A DNA stretch of 64,000 bases from Elusimicrobiaceae bacterium (GCA_017475405.1 JAFVFN010000006.1:62001-126000); one strand, 5' to 3'; positions 43,086 through 52,376 are shown, counted from the stretch's first letter. Notes: a model not told the origin generated them from the letters alone. A program made the numbers and translations.

Positions 43086-43622
43086 ATGTACCAAGGAATC
43101 AGAATCGCCGGATTTGGCGGACAAGGGGTGATTTCGGCCGGTATTTTACTGGCACAAGCCGGTGTGGAAAATAAACTTAATGCGAGCTGGCTTCCTTCTT
43201 ACGGTCCAGAAATGCGCGGCGGAACCGCAAACTGTTCGGTGGTGGTTTCGGATGGGGAAGTATATACGCCGATTGTGTCCCGCCCGGATACGGTGATTGT
43301 TATGAACGAACCGTCACTTCCCAAGTTTGAGCCGATGCTTAAACCAGGCGGACTTTTAATCTTAAATAGTTCGTTAATTAACTCCCGTCCTACTCGCACG
43401 GATATCCAACTCGTATGCGTCCCTTGCAACGAGATCGCCCAACAATTGGGCATGGACCGCATTGCAAACTTGGTAGCTTTGGGAGCGTTTATTAAGCTGA
43501 CAGGCGCTGTAACGGTAGATGCCGTGGCAGACGCTATGAAAAAAGTATACAAGCGCGCCAAACCGGAAATGTTAGCACTTAACAAGAAAGCATTGGAAGC
43601 CGGATTTAACGCGGTTAAGTAG
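43086..43622 (+). CDS. 2-oxoacid:ferredoxin oxidoreductase, gamma subunit
   Basis: Start chosen at 43086 (MYQGIRIAGFGGQGVISAG), the normal family N-terminus; an in-frame ATG at 43056 lies in the beta gene. The 178-residue protein has GFGGQGVISAGILLAQAG and WLPSYGPEMRGGTANCSVVVSD, standard for the gamma domain that binds the beta/alpha dimer. It completes the delta-alpha-beta-gamma operon. Confidence 0.93.
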   Translation: MYQGIRIAGFGGQGVISAGILLAQAGVENKLNASWLPSYGPEMRGGTANCSVVVSDGEVYTPIVSRPDTVIVMNEPSLPKFEPMLKPGGLLILNSSLINSRPTRTDIQLVCVPCNEIAQQLGMDRIANLVALGAFIKLTGAVTVDAVADAMKKVYKRAKPEMLALNKKALEAGFNAVK

Positions 43623-43629
43623 TTTTAAA

Positions 43630-43668
43630 ATACAAAATTAGTTGCCTTAATGGCAACTAATTTTGTAT
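43630..43668 (+). terminator. Terminator-like 17-bp inverted repeat after the gamma gene
   Basis: TACAAAATTAGTTGCC / GGCAACTAATTTTGTA (43631-43646 with 43652-43667) is a perfect hairpin followed by TTATATATA. It may also overlap a tRNA-Phe promoter: TTGCCT and TATTAT are 18 nt apart. Confidence 0.6.
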
Positions 43669-43682
43669 TATATATAGGTAAT

Positions 43683-43754
43683 GCCGAGGTAGCTCAGTGG
43701 TAGAGCACTGGTCTGAAAAACCAGGTGTCGACAGTTCGATCCTGTCCCTCGGCA
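43683..43754 (+). tRNA. tRNA-Phe (GAA)
   Basis: Acceptor GCCGAGG pairs with CCTCGGC plus discriminator A; the anticodon stem CTGGT / ACCAG encloses CTGAAAA with anticodon GAA; the T arm ACAGTTCGATCCTGT is standard. No CCA is encoded. The 72-nt length is normal. Confidence 0.95.
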
Positions 43755-43772
43755 TTTCGCTTTTTGTGTGCT

Positions 43773-44300
43773 CTATTTATCCAACCAATATACATAGTCC
43801 CATCCATTCTTCCAGGGAAGTTCCTGTCCTATTCCTAAAGAACGACAAACATTCCGTTGGAATTCTCCTCCTGCCGATAAACATAGTCTATCGCCTTTTT
43901 GTGCTTGCCAAACATCATCATCTTGAAAAAACTCTACATAGCGAATATTCTTGATCCCCACTTGTACATTTGTTGGGCCATCAAATACTCCATAAGTCCA
44001 AAGACCATTTTTCCCCTCGCTACATTTATAATATTCTGCTTTCTCATTATGATAATAATTACAGTTATCTATCGGCATATCAATATCCAACTTTGTTAAA
44101 TCAGTGGTATATTCTCCGTTTGCTAAAAAGTAGGATTCTTCCGCTTGTAATAATGACCTTGCTACAAAAAGCACTCTAGATAATTCAGCTTTCTTCACAG
44201 CCTTCTGATACTGAGGTACAGCGACTGCCGCTAGTATTCCTATAACCAAGACTACCACTAAAAGTTCAATTAACGTGAACCCATTTTGTATTTTTTTCAT
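43773..44300 (-). CDS. Type IV pilin-like protein (pilE-like), copy 6
   Basis: Start chosen at 44300 (MKKIQNG), with AAGGAA upstream; an in-frame ATG at 44522 would add 74 residues encoded by leader copy D. The 175-residue product has NG|FTLIE (canonical), [23 protein letters not shown] and SYFLANGEYTTDLTKLDIDMP, then a variable part and RLCLSAGGEFQRNVCRSLG near the end. It is solitary, downstream of rlmI on the same strand without a clear terminator between them. Confidence 0.9.
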   Translation of the reverse strand: MKKIQNGFTLIELLVVVLVIGILAAVAVPQYQKAVKKAELSRVLFVARSLLQAEESYFLANGEYTTDLTKLDIDMPIDNCNYYHNEKAEYYKCSEGKNGLWTYGVFDGPTNVQVGIKNIRYVEFFQDDDVWQAQKGDRLCLSAGGEFQRNVCRSLGIGQELPWKNGWDYVYWLDK

Positions 44301-44343
44301 ACTTATATTCCTTTTGTCTGTTTTCGGCCCTAGGGCATAAAAA

Positions 44344-44527
44344 ACGGCTATTATACCCGGGCAACAAAACAGTCCCAAAATATAACAGCCGTAATTTCCC
44401 ACCTTTACAGGCAGGAAACATTCGATAACCGTACGCTTGCAATCGCACGGGTACCTCAATCGGCTATTTTGGCGTTTTGTTGTGTGGCACAGGGCCACAA
44501 CTACTGCTTTGAGCAGTTCCAAAATAG
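44344..44527 (-). promoter_or_regulatory. Structured pilin leader RNA element, copy D
   Basis: This 184-nt leader ends 43 nt before the pilin start. P1: CTATTTTGG with CCAAAATAG. P2: ACTGCT with AGCAGT. P2b: GTTGTGGC with GCCACACAAC. P3: CAACAAAAC with GTTTTGTTG. P4: CCGTGCG with CGTACGG plus GGTA with TATC. P5: GTTTCCTGCC with GGTGGGAAAT. P6: ACGGCTGTTATA with TATAATAGCCGT, 12 bp, followed by a run of T that makes it the most terminator-like of the six. The core reads AGCCGATTGAGGTAC. Confidence 0.82.
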
Positions 44528-44577
44528 TTTAAATTATGTGTTTGCGTCTAGCGCAGTTTAGAAAAATCCTCCTTCTG

Positions 44578-45750
44578 TTATTTTACTTGTATTAACGCAA
44601 AATGCAAGTATTCCGTTTCGGGCATACCAATTAAAATCGGATGGTCCTTGGCCTGCCCCCGCAGTTCTACAAGCACTGCTTGGCGCCCGGCTTTACTGGC
44701 CCCTTGGCGGATAATATCTACAAACAGTTCCCGTGAAATATGGTGGCTGCAGGTAGAAAACGCCAAATAACTACCGGCTTTCATACCCTCCAGAGCCATT
44801 TTGACCAGTTTTACATACAGACCTACTGCCTGCGGCAAAGCCTTGCGGCTTTTGACAAACGCCGGCGGGTCCAATAAAATCATATCCGGCTGATCCGGTA
44901 GTTCCCCTTTCTTAAGAGCAGAAAGCAACCGCTCGGCATCATCGCGGTGGAACACTACCGTGTCCTTCACTCCGTTTAGTTCAGCGTTCTTTTGGGCACA
45001 TTCCACGGCTGCGGCTGAAGAATCACATCCCCATACCTGACTGGCCCCAGCTAACGCCGCCGTAATGCCAAATGCTCCGATATAGGAATACAAATCCAAC
45101 ACCAGTTTATCTTTAAAATACGGTTTTAAAAACTCACGATTTTCACGTTGATCAAAGTAAAAACCTGTTTTTTGACCGCCACGCAACGGAACGTTATATT
45201 TCACCCCGTTTTCTTCAATTTCCACAGAGTCCGGGACTTCCCCGATAATCTCAGGCGTATTGGTCAGCCCTTCCAGTGCCCGAAAGGCACTGTCGTTTTT
45301 GTAATAAATCCCCGTAGGTTTAAAAATTTTCTGCAAAGCTTTGGTAATTTGCGGTTTAAGCTTTTCCATACCCGCAGTCAATACATCTACTACTAATACG
45401 TCTCCGTAACGATCTACCACCAAGCCGGGCATACGGTCTGCTTCGCCGTAACACATACGACCGTATTTGCGTACGCCGATTTCTTTACGATAAGCATACG
45501 CGTTATCCAAGTTTTCAAAAACAAAATCTTCCGGAAGATCTTCTTCCCCCTTTTGCAACATGCGAACAGCAATTAAGCTGTGCGGGTTAAAATACCCGTA
45601 ACCTACCTGTTTCCCTTCGTGCGATAAAACCCGCACCAAGGTACCGGGGTCAATAGATGTATCCAACCCGTCAATCTCATTAGAAAAAATCCACCAATGC
45701 CCCGCATTTAAACGGCGCTCTTCTTTGGCTTTTAACCGAATCTCAATCAC
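44578..45750 (-). CDS. rlmI: 23S rRNA (cytosine-C5)-methyltransferase RlmI family, PUA domain
   Basis: The 390-residue protein has an N-terminal PUA domain (IEIRLKAKEERRLNAGHWWIFSNEI) and a C-terminal SAM methyltransferase: VLDLYSYIGAFGITAALAGAS, ILLDPPAFVKSRKALPQAV and STCSHHISRELF. It is probably an rRNA m5C methyltransferase (RlmI/YccW type). Its ATG overlaps the pyrE stop by 4 nt. It is the last gene of the lplA-pyrE-rlmI strand group. Confidence 0.9.
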   Translation of the reverse strand: MIEIRLKAKEERRLNAGHWWIFSNEIDGLDTSIDPGTLVRVLSHEGKQVGYGYFNPHSLIAVRMLQKGEEDLPEDFVFENLDNAYAYRKEIGVRKYGRMCYGEADRMPGLVVDRYGDVLVVDVLTAGMEKLKPQITKALQKIFKPTGIYYKNDSAFRALEGLTNTPEIIGEVPDSVEIEENGVKYNVPLRGGQKTGFYFDQRENREFLKPYFKDKLVLDLYSYIGAFGITAALAGASQVWGCDSSAAAVECAQKNAELNGVKDTVVFHRDDAERLLSALKKGELPDQPDMILLDPPAFVKSRKALPQAVGLYVKLVKMALEGMKAGSYLAFSTCSHHISRELFVDIIRQGASKAGRQAVLVELRGQAKDHPILIGMPETEYLHFALIQVK

Positions 45751-46322
45751 TTCATTTCCTCCATTTGGGTAAACGGAATTTTAGCCGCACACAACGGACA
45801 CTCTGTCGCTGTAAATGTCTGTACGGGGTATGACAACAAGGCGCGCAGCGGCACCGTCAACGGTAAATACCCCATGGAACGGTCTACAATGACTCCCACC
45901 CCGATTACGTCGCCTCCCAAACGAGCTACCAGGTCAATGGCGCGGTTAATCTTACGACCGGATACAGCCACGTCATCTACAATCAAAACATTTTCACCGG
46001 GCTTAATGGTGAAGTTATGCTTTAAAATCATTTCCCCGTTATCGTCTTTAGAAGCGAAAATGGCACGTACGCCGCGTACGCGGGCTACTTCCTGTGCCAG
46101 GACGGAATCGGAAGGCGTCAATGCCAAAATAACATCGGCTTTTTTCGTAAATTTTTCGGACAGTGCCCCGGCCAATTTTTGGGCCAAATTGGGATGCTGC
46201 AACAGCAAAGACGTTTGGATATACGTCTGACTGTGAAAACCCGAAGGCATTTCAAAATGGCCTTCTACAATAGCCCCGTGCTCTTGGAGCAAACAAAGGA
46301 CGTCGATATTATTTCGTGGCAT
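45747..46322 (-). CDS. pyrE: Orotate phosphoribosyltransferase
   Basis: The 191-residue protein has the PRPP motif VLIVDDVAVSGRKINRAID and the N-terminal HFEMPSGFHSQTYIQTSLLLQHP of PyrE. The C-terminal segment ATECPLCAAKIPF resembles the Cys-containing tail of the thermophile-type PyrE. It converts orotate and PRPP to OMP in pyrimidine synthesis. It overlaps the AsmA stop by 14 nt and rlmI by 4 nt. Confidence 0.93.
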   Translation of the reverse strand: MPRNNIDVLCLLQEHGAIVEGHFEMPSGFHSQTYIQTSLLLQHPNLAQKLAGALSEKFTKKADVILALTPSDSVLAQEVARVRGVRAIFASKDDNGEMILKHNFTIKPGENVLIVDDVAVSGRKINRAIDLVARLGGDVIGVGVIVDRSMGYLPLTVPLRALLSYPVQTFTATECPLCAAKIPFTQMEEMK

Positions 46323-48612
46323 GGAAGTCTCCTTGGATAAATGTTGATACCTGACTAAAATCGGTGTTTACGCCCTTTTGTTGGGCATTACGAATGGTTT
46401 TACCGGCCTGTTTGGCACGCAGCATTTCCAGCTTAGGTTTGGTCATGGAAGACGATACGCGAAACGCAAGTGCCGGGTTACCGGACTCATCAGTTAAGTT
46501 TTCGGCCAGTACGCCGCTCTTGGACGTATTGGTAAACATAGTATAAATCGTTAAATCAAAATTCTCTTTGACCCAGTCCGTATTCCCGCTGACTGCCGCG
46601 GAAATCGTAGGTCCTACCGTATAGGCGTTATTAATTTGCATGGCTCCGTTTGTAAAATCCACCGACGCGGCCAGTTCATTTACTTCTACATCTCGAAGCA
46701 CTCTGCCCACACTAAAGCTTCCGGCTCGTTCCATACGGTGCATCATGATAAACGGCTGGAATGTTACGTTGAGGGCTTCCTGTTCGGCTGCCAGTTTTTC
46801 CATCTGGTGGATCACTCCGTCCTGCAACATCAGTTCAATGGGGCCGGATAATTTTTTGACACCGGCCTGCAGTCCGGTTAACTTAAATTCCGCGTTAAAA
46901 TGGTTTCCCGACAATACGGTCGAAGAAAACGTATCGGCAGATAAAGTCCCGGCAAAGTTAGGCATAAAATCCGGTAAACGGTCCCTAAAATTACGAAGCC
47001 ATGCCAGTTCGCCCTGTACTTCGGGAGTGGGTTCTCCCGCATGAGTTAAGGGAGTAATCACCGTCACAAAATCCTGCACAGTACCAATAAATGCCAAGGG
47101 ATCAAAATTACCAAAATGTAAATTAGCCGTGATTTTACGGCTATCTTTTTTAAGATTATCCACCCGAAGACGTAGTTTCAAAGACTCTTTATTAAGCTCG
47201 CTAGACGCAATATATGCATACAAATTACCTTTGCGCCAGGTACCGCTTAATTGGAGTTTATCGAAAGTAGAACGGGCAATGGTTACTTTCCCGGTTTTTG
47301 TGCGCGCATACAAATCGGTAAAATTATTTTTAGCCTGGAACTCTCCGCTTACCCCGTCTGCCTTAAACCCGTAAAAATTACCGGACACGTCATTTGCCTG
47401 TACGGTCAAAAGCGGCAAATTGATTTTGCCTTTACTGCGCGCAATTTGCCCGCCCACGGCAGCACGGCCCGTTAACTTATACGGTGCCAAGAAAGCCAGC
47501 AAATCTTCTTTACCGGGCAGGGTAAAAAGCTGCGTGGAAAAATTCGCCTGCAAGGTAAAAGGATCCTGCGCAAAATCTGCCGTTCCGTTTCCGGAAAGTA
47601 CAATATCCCCGGCCTTGGCAGTGAGACTGGAAATAGATAACTGATGGTAGTTTTCGGTTAATTTCCCCTCTGCCGTTACAGTAGCCGGAGGCACAGAAAA
47701 AGAAAACTTATCAACCCCGAAAACCGATACATCTTTGGCACTAAACGCCGGTGCCGAGGCAGACAACTTAAAAGAGGGGTCGGCCATATTATCAACATCT
47801 AATTCTACGTCTACGGGATTTTTAAATAAATACACTTGTGTTTTTACACTGCGCAGTGCAAAATGGCGCCAATTAAAATTAGCGAAATTCACGTGCCCCG
47901 CCACATTGATCTCCATTTCGGAGATATTACCCTGCCATTGGTTACGCAGCACAGTGTCTAATTTAAAACGGGACAGCTCATCCAACCTCAAATCATCAAA
48001 TTTGGCATTAATATCATACAGAGCATGCGCAGCACCGGATACATGGTCTTTTAAACTAAGTACCCCGTTTTTAATGCTCCAGTCTTCAATACTAATGGTA
48101 AATTTCCGGCCCGAAGCGTTGGTATAAGTAGAGGGTTTATTGGAAACCTGCACTTGCGGGATATTATAGTTCCCCTCTTTGCTGCGTACAAAATTAAACC
48201 GAGGAGCATTCAAAGCAACCTCGTGGATGACTAATTTATTTTCCAGTAACGGCAGTAAATCAAAGCTCAGCGTAACTGAGTCTGCCGAAACGAATGCTTT
48301 GCCCGGTTCCCCGTAAGTATCTATTACGTAAAATCCTTTTAGTTCCAGGGTATTTAAAAACTTAAGTTCCAACGATGAAATCATGACCGGTCGATTTAAT
48401 TTTTGCTCCAATTGACTGGTAATGACCTCGCTGATATGCTGTGCATTAAATGCCCGCACAAATATAATCCACGCCGCACAGCACAGCAACAGGCCCAACA
48501 TGATAATAAACAATATCATGCGCCAAACCGTTAAAAAACTGGCTTGTGTGACACGTTTTGTTTTGCGCAGAAAAAGGCGTTTTTTCGCTCGCTTGCGGTT
48601 GGGAGTGGGCAT
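46309..48612 (-). CDS. AsmA-family envelope protein
   Basis: The 767-residue protein has a basic N-terminus, one TM (about 28-51, LTVWRMILFIIMLGLLLCCAAWIIFV) and an AsmA N-terminal domain (FNAQHISEVITSQLEQKLNRPVMISSLELKF), then a long beta-rich periplasmic region as in AsmA/YhdP/TamB bridge-like lipid-transfer proteins. It probably helps move phospholipid or maintain the outer membrane; the function is inferred from the family. It is downstream of the M50-like gene by 1 nt. Confidence 0.82.
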   Translation of the reverse strand: MPTPNRKRAKKRLFLRKTKRVTQASFLTVWRMILFIIMLGLLLCCAAWIIFVRAFNAQHISEVITSQLEQKLNRPVMISSLELKFLNTLELKGFYVIDTYGEPGKAFVSADSVTLSFDLLPLLENKLVIHEVALNAPRFNFVRSKEGNYNIPQVQVSNKPSTYTNASGRKFTISIEDWSIKNGVLSLKDHVSGAAHALYDINAKFDDLRLDELSRFKLDTVLRNQWQGNISEMEINVAGHVNFANFNWRHFALRSVKTQVYLFKNPVDVELDVDNMADPSFKLSASAPAFSAKDVSVFGVDKFSFSVPPATVTAEGKLTENYHQLSISSLTAKAGDIVLSGNGTADFAQDPFTLQANFSTQLFTLPGKEDLLAFLAPYKLTGRAAVGGQIARSKGKINLPLLTVQANDVSGNFYGFKADGVSGEFQAKNNFTDLYARTKTGKVTIARSTFDKLQLSGTWRKGNLYAYIASSELNKESLKLRLRVDNLKKDSRKITANLHFGNFDPLAFIGTVQDFVTVITPLTHAGEPTPEVQGELAWLRNFRDRLPDFMPNFAGTLSADTFSSTVLSGNHFNAEFKLTGLQAGVKKLSGPIELMLQDGVIHQMEKLAAEQEALNVTFQPFIMMHRMERAGSFSVGRVLRDVEVNELAASVDFTNGAMQINNAYTVGPTISAAVSGNTDWVKENFDLTIYTMFTNTSKSGVLAENLTDESGNPALAFRVSSSMTKPKLEMLRAKQAGKTIRNAQQKGVNTDFSQVSTFIQGDFHATK

Positions 48613-48613
48613 A

Positions 48614-49294
48614 TTACTTTTTAATTTTCTCCAGTATATAGTTTACTATAATTTGTCCGCCCTTGCTTAGCTGTTCTGTCACTTGTCTTACGGCTTCTAA
48701 TAAGAATACATCTTGTGGGAACAAAATTTTCAGCACTGCGGCCAATACCAACATATTGGCCAGTACAATGGTTACACACGAAAAAAACTTCCCTCCCGCG
48801 AGCTGTAAATCCGGTTGTTCGGCCTCCCACAGCGTATGAAAGGTCTGAATAAAGTGAAACGCCATAAAAAACCCAACTAAAAACAATACTACCTGTCGGT
48901 ACGCAGTTACGTCCATAAACAAACTAAATAATAAATACAATATGGCTACGATAATGACATACCCCGGCACAAAATAGGGGGCTAGGGCAATAAACGTATT
49001 GGTCCGTGTCATTTTGACATAGCCGCTTTGCGCGCCCACCCGTATGTCTTTAATGCGCACTCCGCATAAAATAGCCGCCACAGCATGGGTCATTTCATGG
49101 ATAAATACATATGACCGGGAAAAATCATAAAACTTATAATGCACCACGCTATACAACACACCCCCCAATACAAAACTAATCGCAGCACTTAAATGCTCCA
49201 GTACACCCAGTAAAATACGCAAATCCTGCCAGATAACTAAACAGGTTAACGGTAATAAAATAAGCGCTAATAAGAATTTCCAGAACTTTGCCAT
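48614..49294 (-). CDS. Membrane metalloprotease-like protein (M50-like, HExxH)
   Basis: Start chosen at 49294 (MAKFWKFLL), coupled by TGATG to lplA; an in-frame ATG at 49363 lies inside lplA. The 226-residue protein has about five TMs. SYVFIHEMTHAVAAILCGVRI (residues near 66-87) holds the zinc motif HEMTH in a TM segment, as in site-2 protease relatives; the second metal ligand is less clear. It may be an intramembrane protease or an inactive homologue. Neighbours are lplA and the AsmA gene. Confidence 0.72.
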   Translation of the reverse strand: MAKFWKFLLALILLPLTCLVIWQDLRILLGVLEHLSAAISFVLGGVLYSVVHYKFYDFSRSYVFIHEMTHAVAAILCGVRIKDIRVGAQSGYVKMTRTNTFIALAPYFVPGYVIIVAILYLLFSLFMDVTAYRQVVLFLVGFFMAFHFIQTFHTLWEAEQPDLQLAGGKFFSCVTIVLANMLVLAAVLKILFPQDVFLLEAVRQVTEQLSKGGQIIVNYILEKIKK

Positions 49295-49992
49295 CAGAAC
49301 TTCTCCGTCCAACCAAGGGTGTTGTATTGAGTCTTTGCCAACTGCTGGGCCTGAGTTAGCCACTCCGCTCGGGCAGGACCAATCTGTAAATCGCTGTTTA
49401 AAAAACTACGCACAGCCTGAATGAGTGCTTGTTTATAGGCCGGATTATGGCGCGCACCCGGAACCTGCAAAGAGCCCTGATATAAGATGGTTGTGCCAAA
49501 ACGGCGAATGGCACCCCCTAACATTTTTTGACCGTTGGGTAAAAGTAAATCGTTTTCAACGGGGTTTACAAAACAGGCACTGGCCGTATGACGCTGACTG
49601 GGCGCATAGGCACTGGCCGGAAGTTTTTGATCAAAGACTTGGGCCGATAACCCGCTTAGGGTGAGTGCCGCATGAACAGTTCCGTGTAACTGTTTATAGA
49701 TTTCGGCGGGTCTTTCTTGTGACGGAAAAATAAGCGAAAAAGTTAAATCATCCTGATGATAGACAACCCCACCTCCGGTAGGTCGACGGCATACGTCTCC
49801 TCCAAAGGAGTTTGCTTGTAATCCTCGACGAACCTCGCTTATAAACTGGGCATATCCAAAAGTAACTGCCGAAATTTCTGTCCAATTATAAAAGCGCAGG
49901 GTACTTTCCCCCGCACGGCTATGCACAAGCACTTCATCCAGTGCCATGTGCTCAAATACATTCAAAGCAGAGGTAGTAATCAGTAAGTTCAT
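49294..49992 (-). CDS. lplA: Lipoate--protein ligase A family protein
   Basis: The 232-residue protein has the lipoate/biotin ligase motifs CRRPTGGGVVYHQDDLTFSLI (about 68-88) and LPNGQKMLGGAIRRFGTTILYQGSL. It attaches lipoate to target Lys residues. GcvH at 53750 is the only lipoyl-domain protein in the window and is the likely client. TATAAT lies 22 nt upstream with no clear ribosome site. It leads the lplA-M50-AsmA-pyrE-rlmI series. Confidence 0.88.
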   Translation of the reverse strand: MNLLITTSALNVFEHMALDEVLVHSRAGESTLRFYNWTEISAVTFGYAQFISEVRRGLQANSFGGDVCRRPTGGGVVYHQDDLTFSLIFPSQERPAEIYKQLHGTVHAALTLSGLSAQVFDQKLPASAYAPSQRHTASACFVNPVENDLLLPNGQKMLGGAIRRFGTTILYQGSLQVPGARHNPAYKQALIQAVRSFLNSDLQIGPARAEWLTQAQQLAKTQYNTLGWTEKF

Positions 49993-50087
49993 AAGCGGAG
50001 TTTTCGTCTAAGAAATTATATCAAATTGCGGACTATCCTACTGAACAGAATTTATGTTATAATAAAAAAGAAGTAAAAAATTTGAAT

Positions 50088-50271
50088 CTATTTTTGAGCC
50101 GTATAGAGAATACGGGATTGCTTCGCAAGAAGTACTCAGGTAAGTCAGAAATAGCCGATTTAGGTGCAAAATGGCGACGGTCATTTTGTGCCAAGTGTTT
50201 CCTACCCGCAAGGGCAGGAAACTACGGCTGTTATGTTGGGCATCTTACCTGAGGTCTGACGTAGCAGCCGT
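50088..50271 (+). promoter_or_regulatory. Structured pilin leader RNA element, copy E
   Basis: This 184-nt leader ends 42 nt before the pilin start; TATAAT lies at 50058-50063. P1: CTATTTTTG with CAGAAATAG (one G-U). P2: CCGTAT with ATACGG. P2b: CTTC with GAAG, loop GCAA. P3: CTCAGGTAAG (50135-50144) with CTTACCTGAG (50244-50253). P4: GGTGCAAAATG with CATTTTGTGCC. P5: GTTTCCTACCC with GGGCAGGAAAC. P6: ACGGCTGTTATG with CGTAGCAGCCGT, followed by CATTTTAG. Core AGCCGATTTAGGTGC. Confidence 0.82.
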
Positions 50272-50313
50272 CATTTTAGATACCTCAAGATAGAAAAAAG
50301 AGAGGTAAATAAA

Positions 50314-50856
50314 ATGAATATCAAAAATAAGTGGAATGGTTTCACGCTCATAGAATTACTCGTAGTTGTGCTCATAATAGGCATCTTAGCTGCGGTAGCA
50401 GTCCCGCAATATCAAAAAGCAGTAGAAAAAAGTAAAACAAGTGAAGTACTTTCTCTTTTAAAATCCCTGGGCCAAGCGCAACGAGCATATTATTTGGCTA
50501 ATGGAAAATATGCTACTACTTTTGAAGAATTAGATATAGAAATACCCTCTTCTTTTTCTGGTACCTCACATTGCATAACCTATCCCAATGCGGTACGTTC
50601 TAACCAAGATTGGGCAATAGAAATTATCAATAATGGAGTTCAAATAGAAGTATGTCGCATATCCGGAAAATATGCAGGAGGAGCTTTTTGGTGGAACGCC
50701 GGAGATGATACTATACTATGTATGGAACGAGGAAACAATAGCGGCCTTATCACATTGGCAGATACAGATAAAGGACTTTTTTGTAAAAATCTTTTAAATA
50801 AATCTTTTGTCACGAACATCTCAAATGGATTTATACGTCAATACTCTAGAATTTAA
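50314..50856 (+). CDS. Type IV pilin-like protein (pilE-like), copy 7
   Basis: The 180-residue product has a 9-residue leader ending [31 protein letters not shown] and [21 protein letters not shown], then a variable region rich in Asn, Gly and Trp, and [27 protein letters not shown] near the end, with a wider Cys spacing than its relatives. GAGAGG lies 8 nt before the ATG. It is solitary, between lplA (divergent) and the gcv operon (convergent). Confidence 0.9.
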   Translation: MNIKNKWNGFTLIELLVVVLIIGILAAVAVPQYQKAVEKSKTSEVLSLLKSLGQAQRAYYLANGKYATTFEELDIEIPSSFSGTSHCITYPNAVRSNQDWAIEIINNGVQIEVCRISGKYAGGAFWWNAGDDTILCMERGNNSGLITLADTDKGLFCKNLLNKSFVTNISNGFIRQYSRI

Positions 50857-50872
50857 AAAACTGGTCTAATGG

Positions 50873-50917
50873 TCAAAAAGCAACATAACCACTCCCTCAA
50901 AAAGGAGTGGTTATGTT
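50873..50917 (-). terminator. Terminator of the gcv operon
   Basis: AACATAACCACTCC / GGAGTGGTTATGTT is a 14-bp stem. On the minus strand it is followed by GCTTTTTG; on the plus strand there is no T-run, so it mainly serves gcvPB. Confidence 0.75.
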
Positions 50918-50929
50918 AGTACGACAAAG

Positions 50930-52375
50930 TTACCACCGCAAGTTCGGGTTTCTGGCCGCACTTACCTCGTCAATACGTTTGACAGGTTGGTTATGTGGAG
51001 CCTCTTTGACCAATTGTGGATCCGTTTGGATTTCTTCGTAGATTTTCTCCATCGCAGTCACAAAGGCATCCAACATATCTTTGTTTTCCGTTTCGGTCGG
51101 CTCTACCATTAATGCTTCCGGCACAATAAGCGGGAAGTAAATGGTAGGCGCGTAAAACCCATAATCCAGTAGTCTTTTGGCAATATCACTGGTATGTACT
51201 TCCGTTGCATGCGGATCGGGCGGAGTCAGCACACACTCGTGCATACAATTACGGTCAAAGTAAGCATTAAACTTACCTTTAAGACAAGCACGTACATAGT
51301 TGGCATTTAAAATAGCATTTTCAGCAATGTCTTTAAGCGTAGCAGCGTCAAACTGGCGCAGGTAACAATACCCGCGAATGACCACAGCCATATTGCCATA
51401 GAAGGCTTTCATTTTGCCTAAACTTTGAGCATAGTCCCCTTGTAGCGTATAGCGCCCGTTTTCACAAGCCACCATCGGATGAGGCAGGAACGGTGCCACA
51501 TGCTTGGCAGCTCCTACCGGCCCAGAACCCGGGCCGCCACCGCCATGCGGAGCAGCAAAGGTTTTATGCAAATTAAGATGCATAATATCGACCCCAAAGT
51601 CTGCCGGTTTGGCTAATCCAATTAATGCATTAAAATTCGCCCCGTCCATATATAGAAGTGCTCCTACTTGATGCACCATATCAGCGATTTCTGCAATGTC
51701 CGGTTCAAACAACCCGACCGTATTAGGAACGGTCAACATGACGACAGCGGTTTTTTCGGATAAGGCCGCCTTGAGGGCTTCTTTATCCACGCATCCATTA
51801 GAAGCTGATTTAATATTTACTACCCGGTAGCCTGCCATGTTGGCTGTCGCCGGGTTAGTACCATGAGCCGTGTCCGGCACGATGACTTCCGTGCGGCCTT
51901 TGCCATCATGGGCATCGTGATAAGCACGGGCCGTTAAAATACCCGTAAGTTCCCCATGCGCTCCGGCTGCCGGCTGCAGAGTAAATGCCGAAAGTCCTGT
52001 AATTTGTTTGAGCAGTTCTTGCAGGTTATAGGCCAGTTCTAAAGTACCTTGTACGGCAGATTCCGGAGCAAAAGGATGAGCTCCTGCAAAACCGGGCAGT
52101 ACGCTTAATGTATCATACGCTTTGGGGTTATACTTCATGGTACAAGACCCCAACGGGTAAAACTGTGCATCCAGACTGTAGTTTTGTTGAGACAAGCGCG
52201 TAAAATGACGCACTGTATCAAATTCGCTCAACTCCGGCAAACGCGGTGCGCCTTTGCGTAAATATTGCGCAGACAAATAATCCGTGGCATGTTTTTTTAC
52301 GGGTTCAAAACGCACTCCTCGACGATCCGATCGGGATTTTTCAATAGACAGTTCGTTCTTTAAAATCTCTTGCAT
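50930..52375 (-). CDS. gcvPB: Glycine dehydrogenase (decarboxylating) subunit 2
   Basis: Start chosen at 52375 (MQEILKNELSIEKS), 1 nt after the gcvPA stop; an in-frame ATG at 52447 lies inside gcvPA. The 481-residue subunit has FYPLGSCTMKYNPK, GANFNALIGLAKPADFGVD and the PLP-Lys region MHLNLHKTFAAPHGGGGPG. With gcvPA it decarboxylates glycine and loads the aminomethyl group on GcvH. The split P-protein is typical of anaerobes and archaea. Confidence 0.95.
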   Translation of the reverse strand: MQEILKNELSIEKSRSDRRGVRFEPVKKHATDYLSAQYLRKGAPRLPELSEFDTVRHFTRLSQQNYSLDAQFYPLGSCTMKYNPKAYDTLSVLPGFAGAHPFAPESAVQGTLELAYNLQELLKQITGLSAFTLQPAAGAHGELTGILTARAYHDAHDGKGRTEVIVPDTAHGTNPATANMAGYRVVNIKSASNGCVDKEALKAALSEKTAVVMLTVPNTVGLFEPDIAEIADMVHQVGALLYMDGANFNALIGLAKPADFGVDIMHLNLHKTFAAPHGGGGPGSGPVGAAKHVAPFLPHPMVACENGRYTLQGDYAQSLGKMKAFYGNMAVVIRGYCYLRQFDAATLKDIAENAILNANYVRACLKGKFNAYFDRNCMHECVLTPPDPHATEVHTSDIAKRLLDYGFYAPTIYFPLIVPEALMVEPTETENKDMLDAFVTAMEKIYEEIQTDPQLVKEAPHNQPVKRIDEVSAARNPNLRW

Positions 52376-52376
52376 A

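Noticed and set aside
43683-43754. Anticodon TGA reading of the tRNA at 43683
   Set aside because: The seven-base loop CTGAAAA places GAA at positions 34-36, which makes it tRNA-Phe.
48614-49363. Longer start for the M50-like protein at 49363
   Set aside because: The extra 23 residues are lplA codons in another frame; TGATG coupling at 49294 is more convincing.
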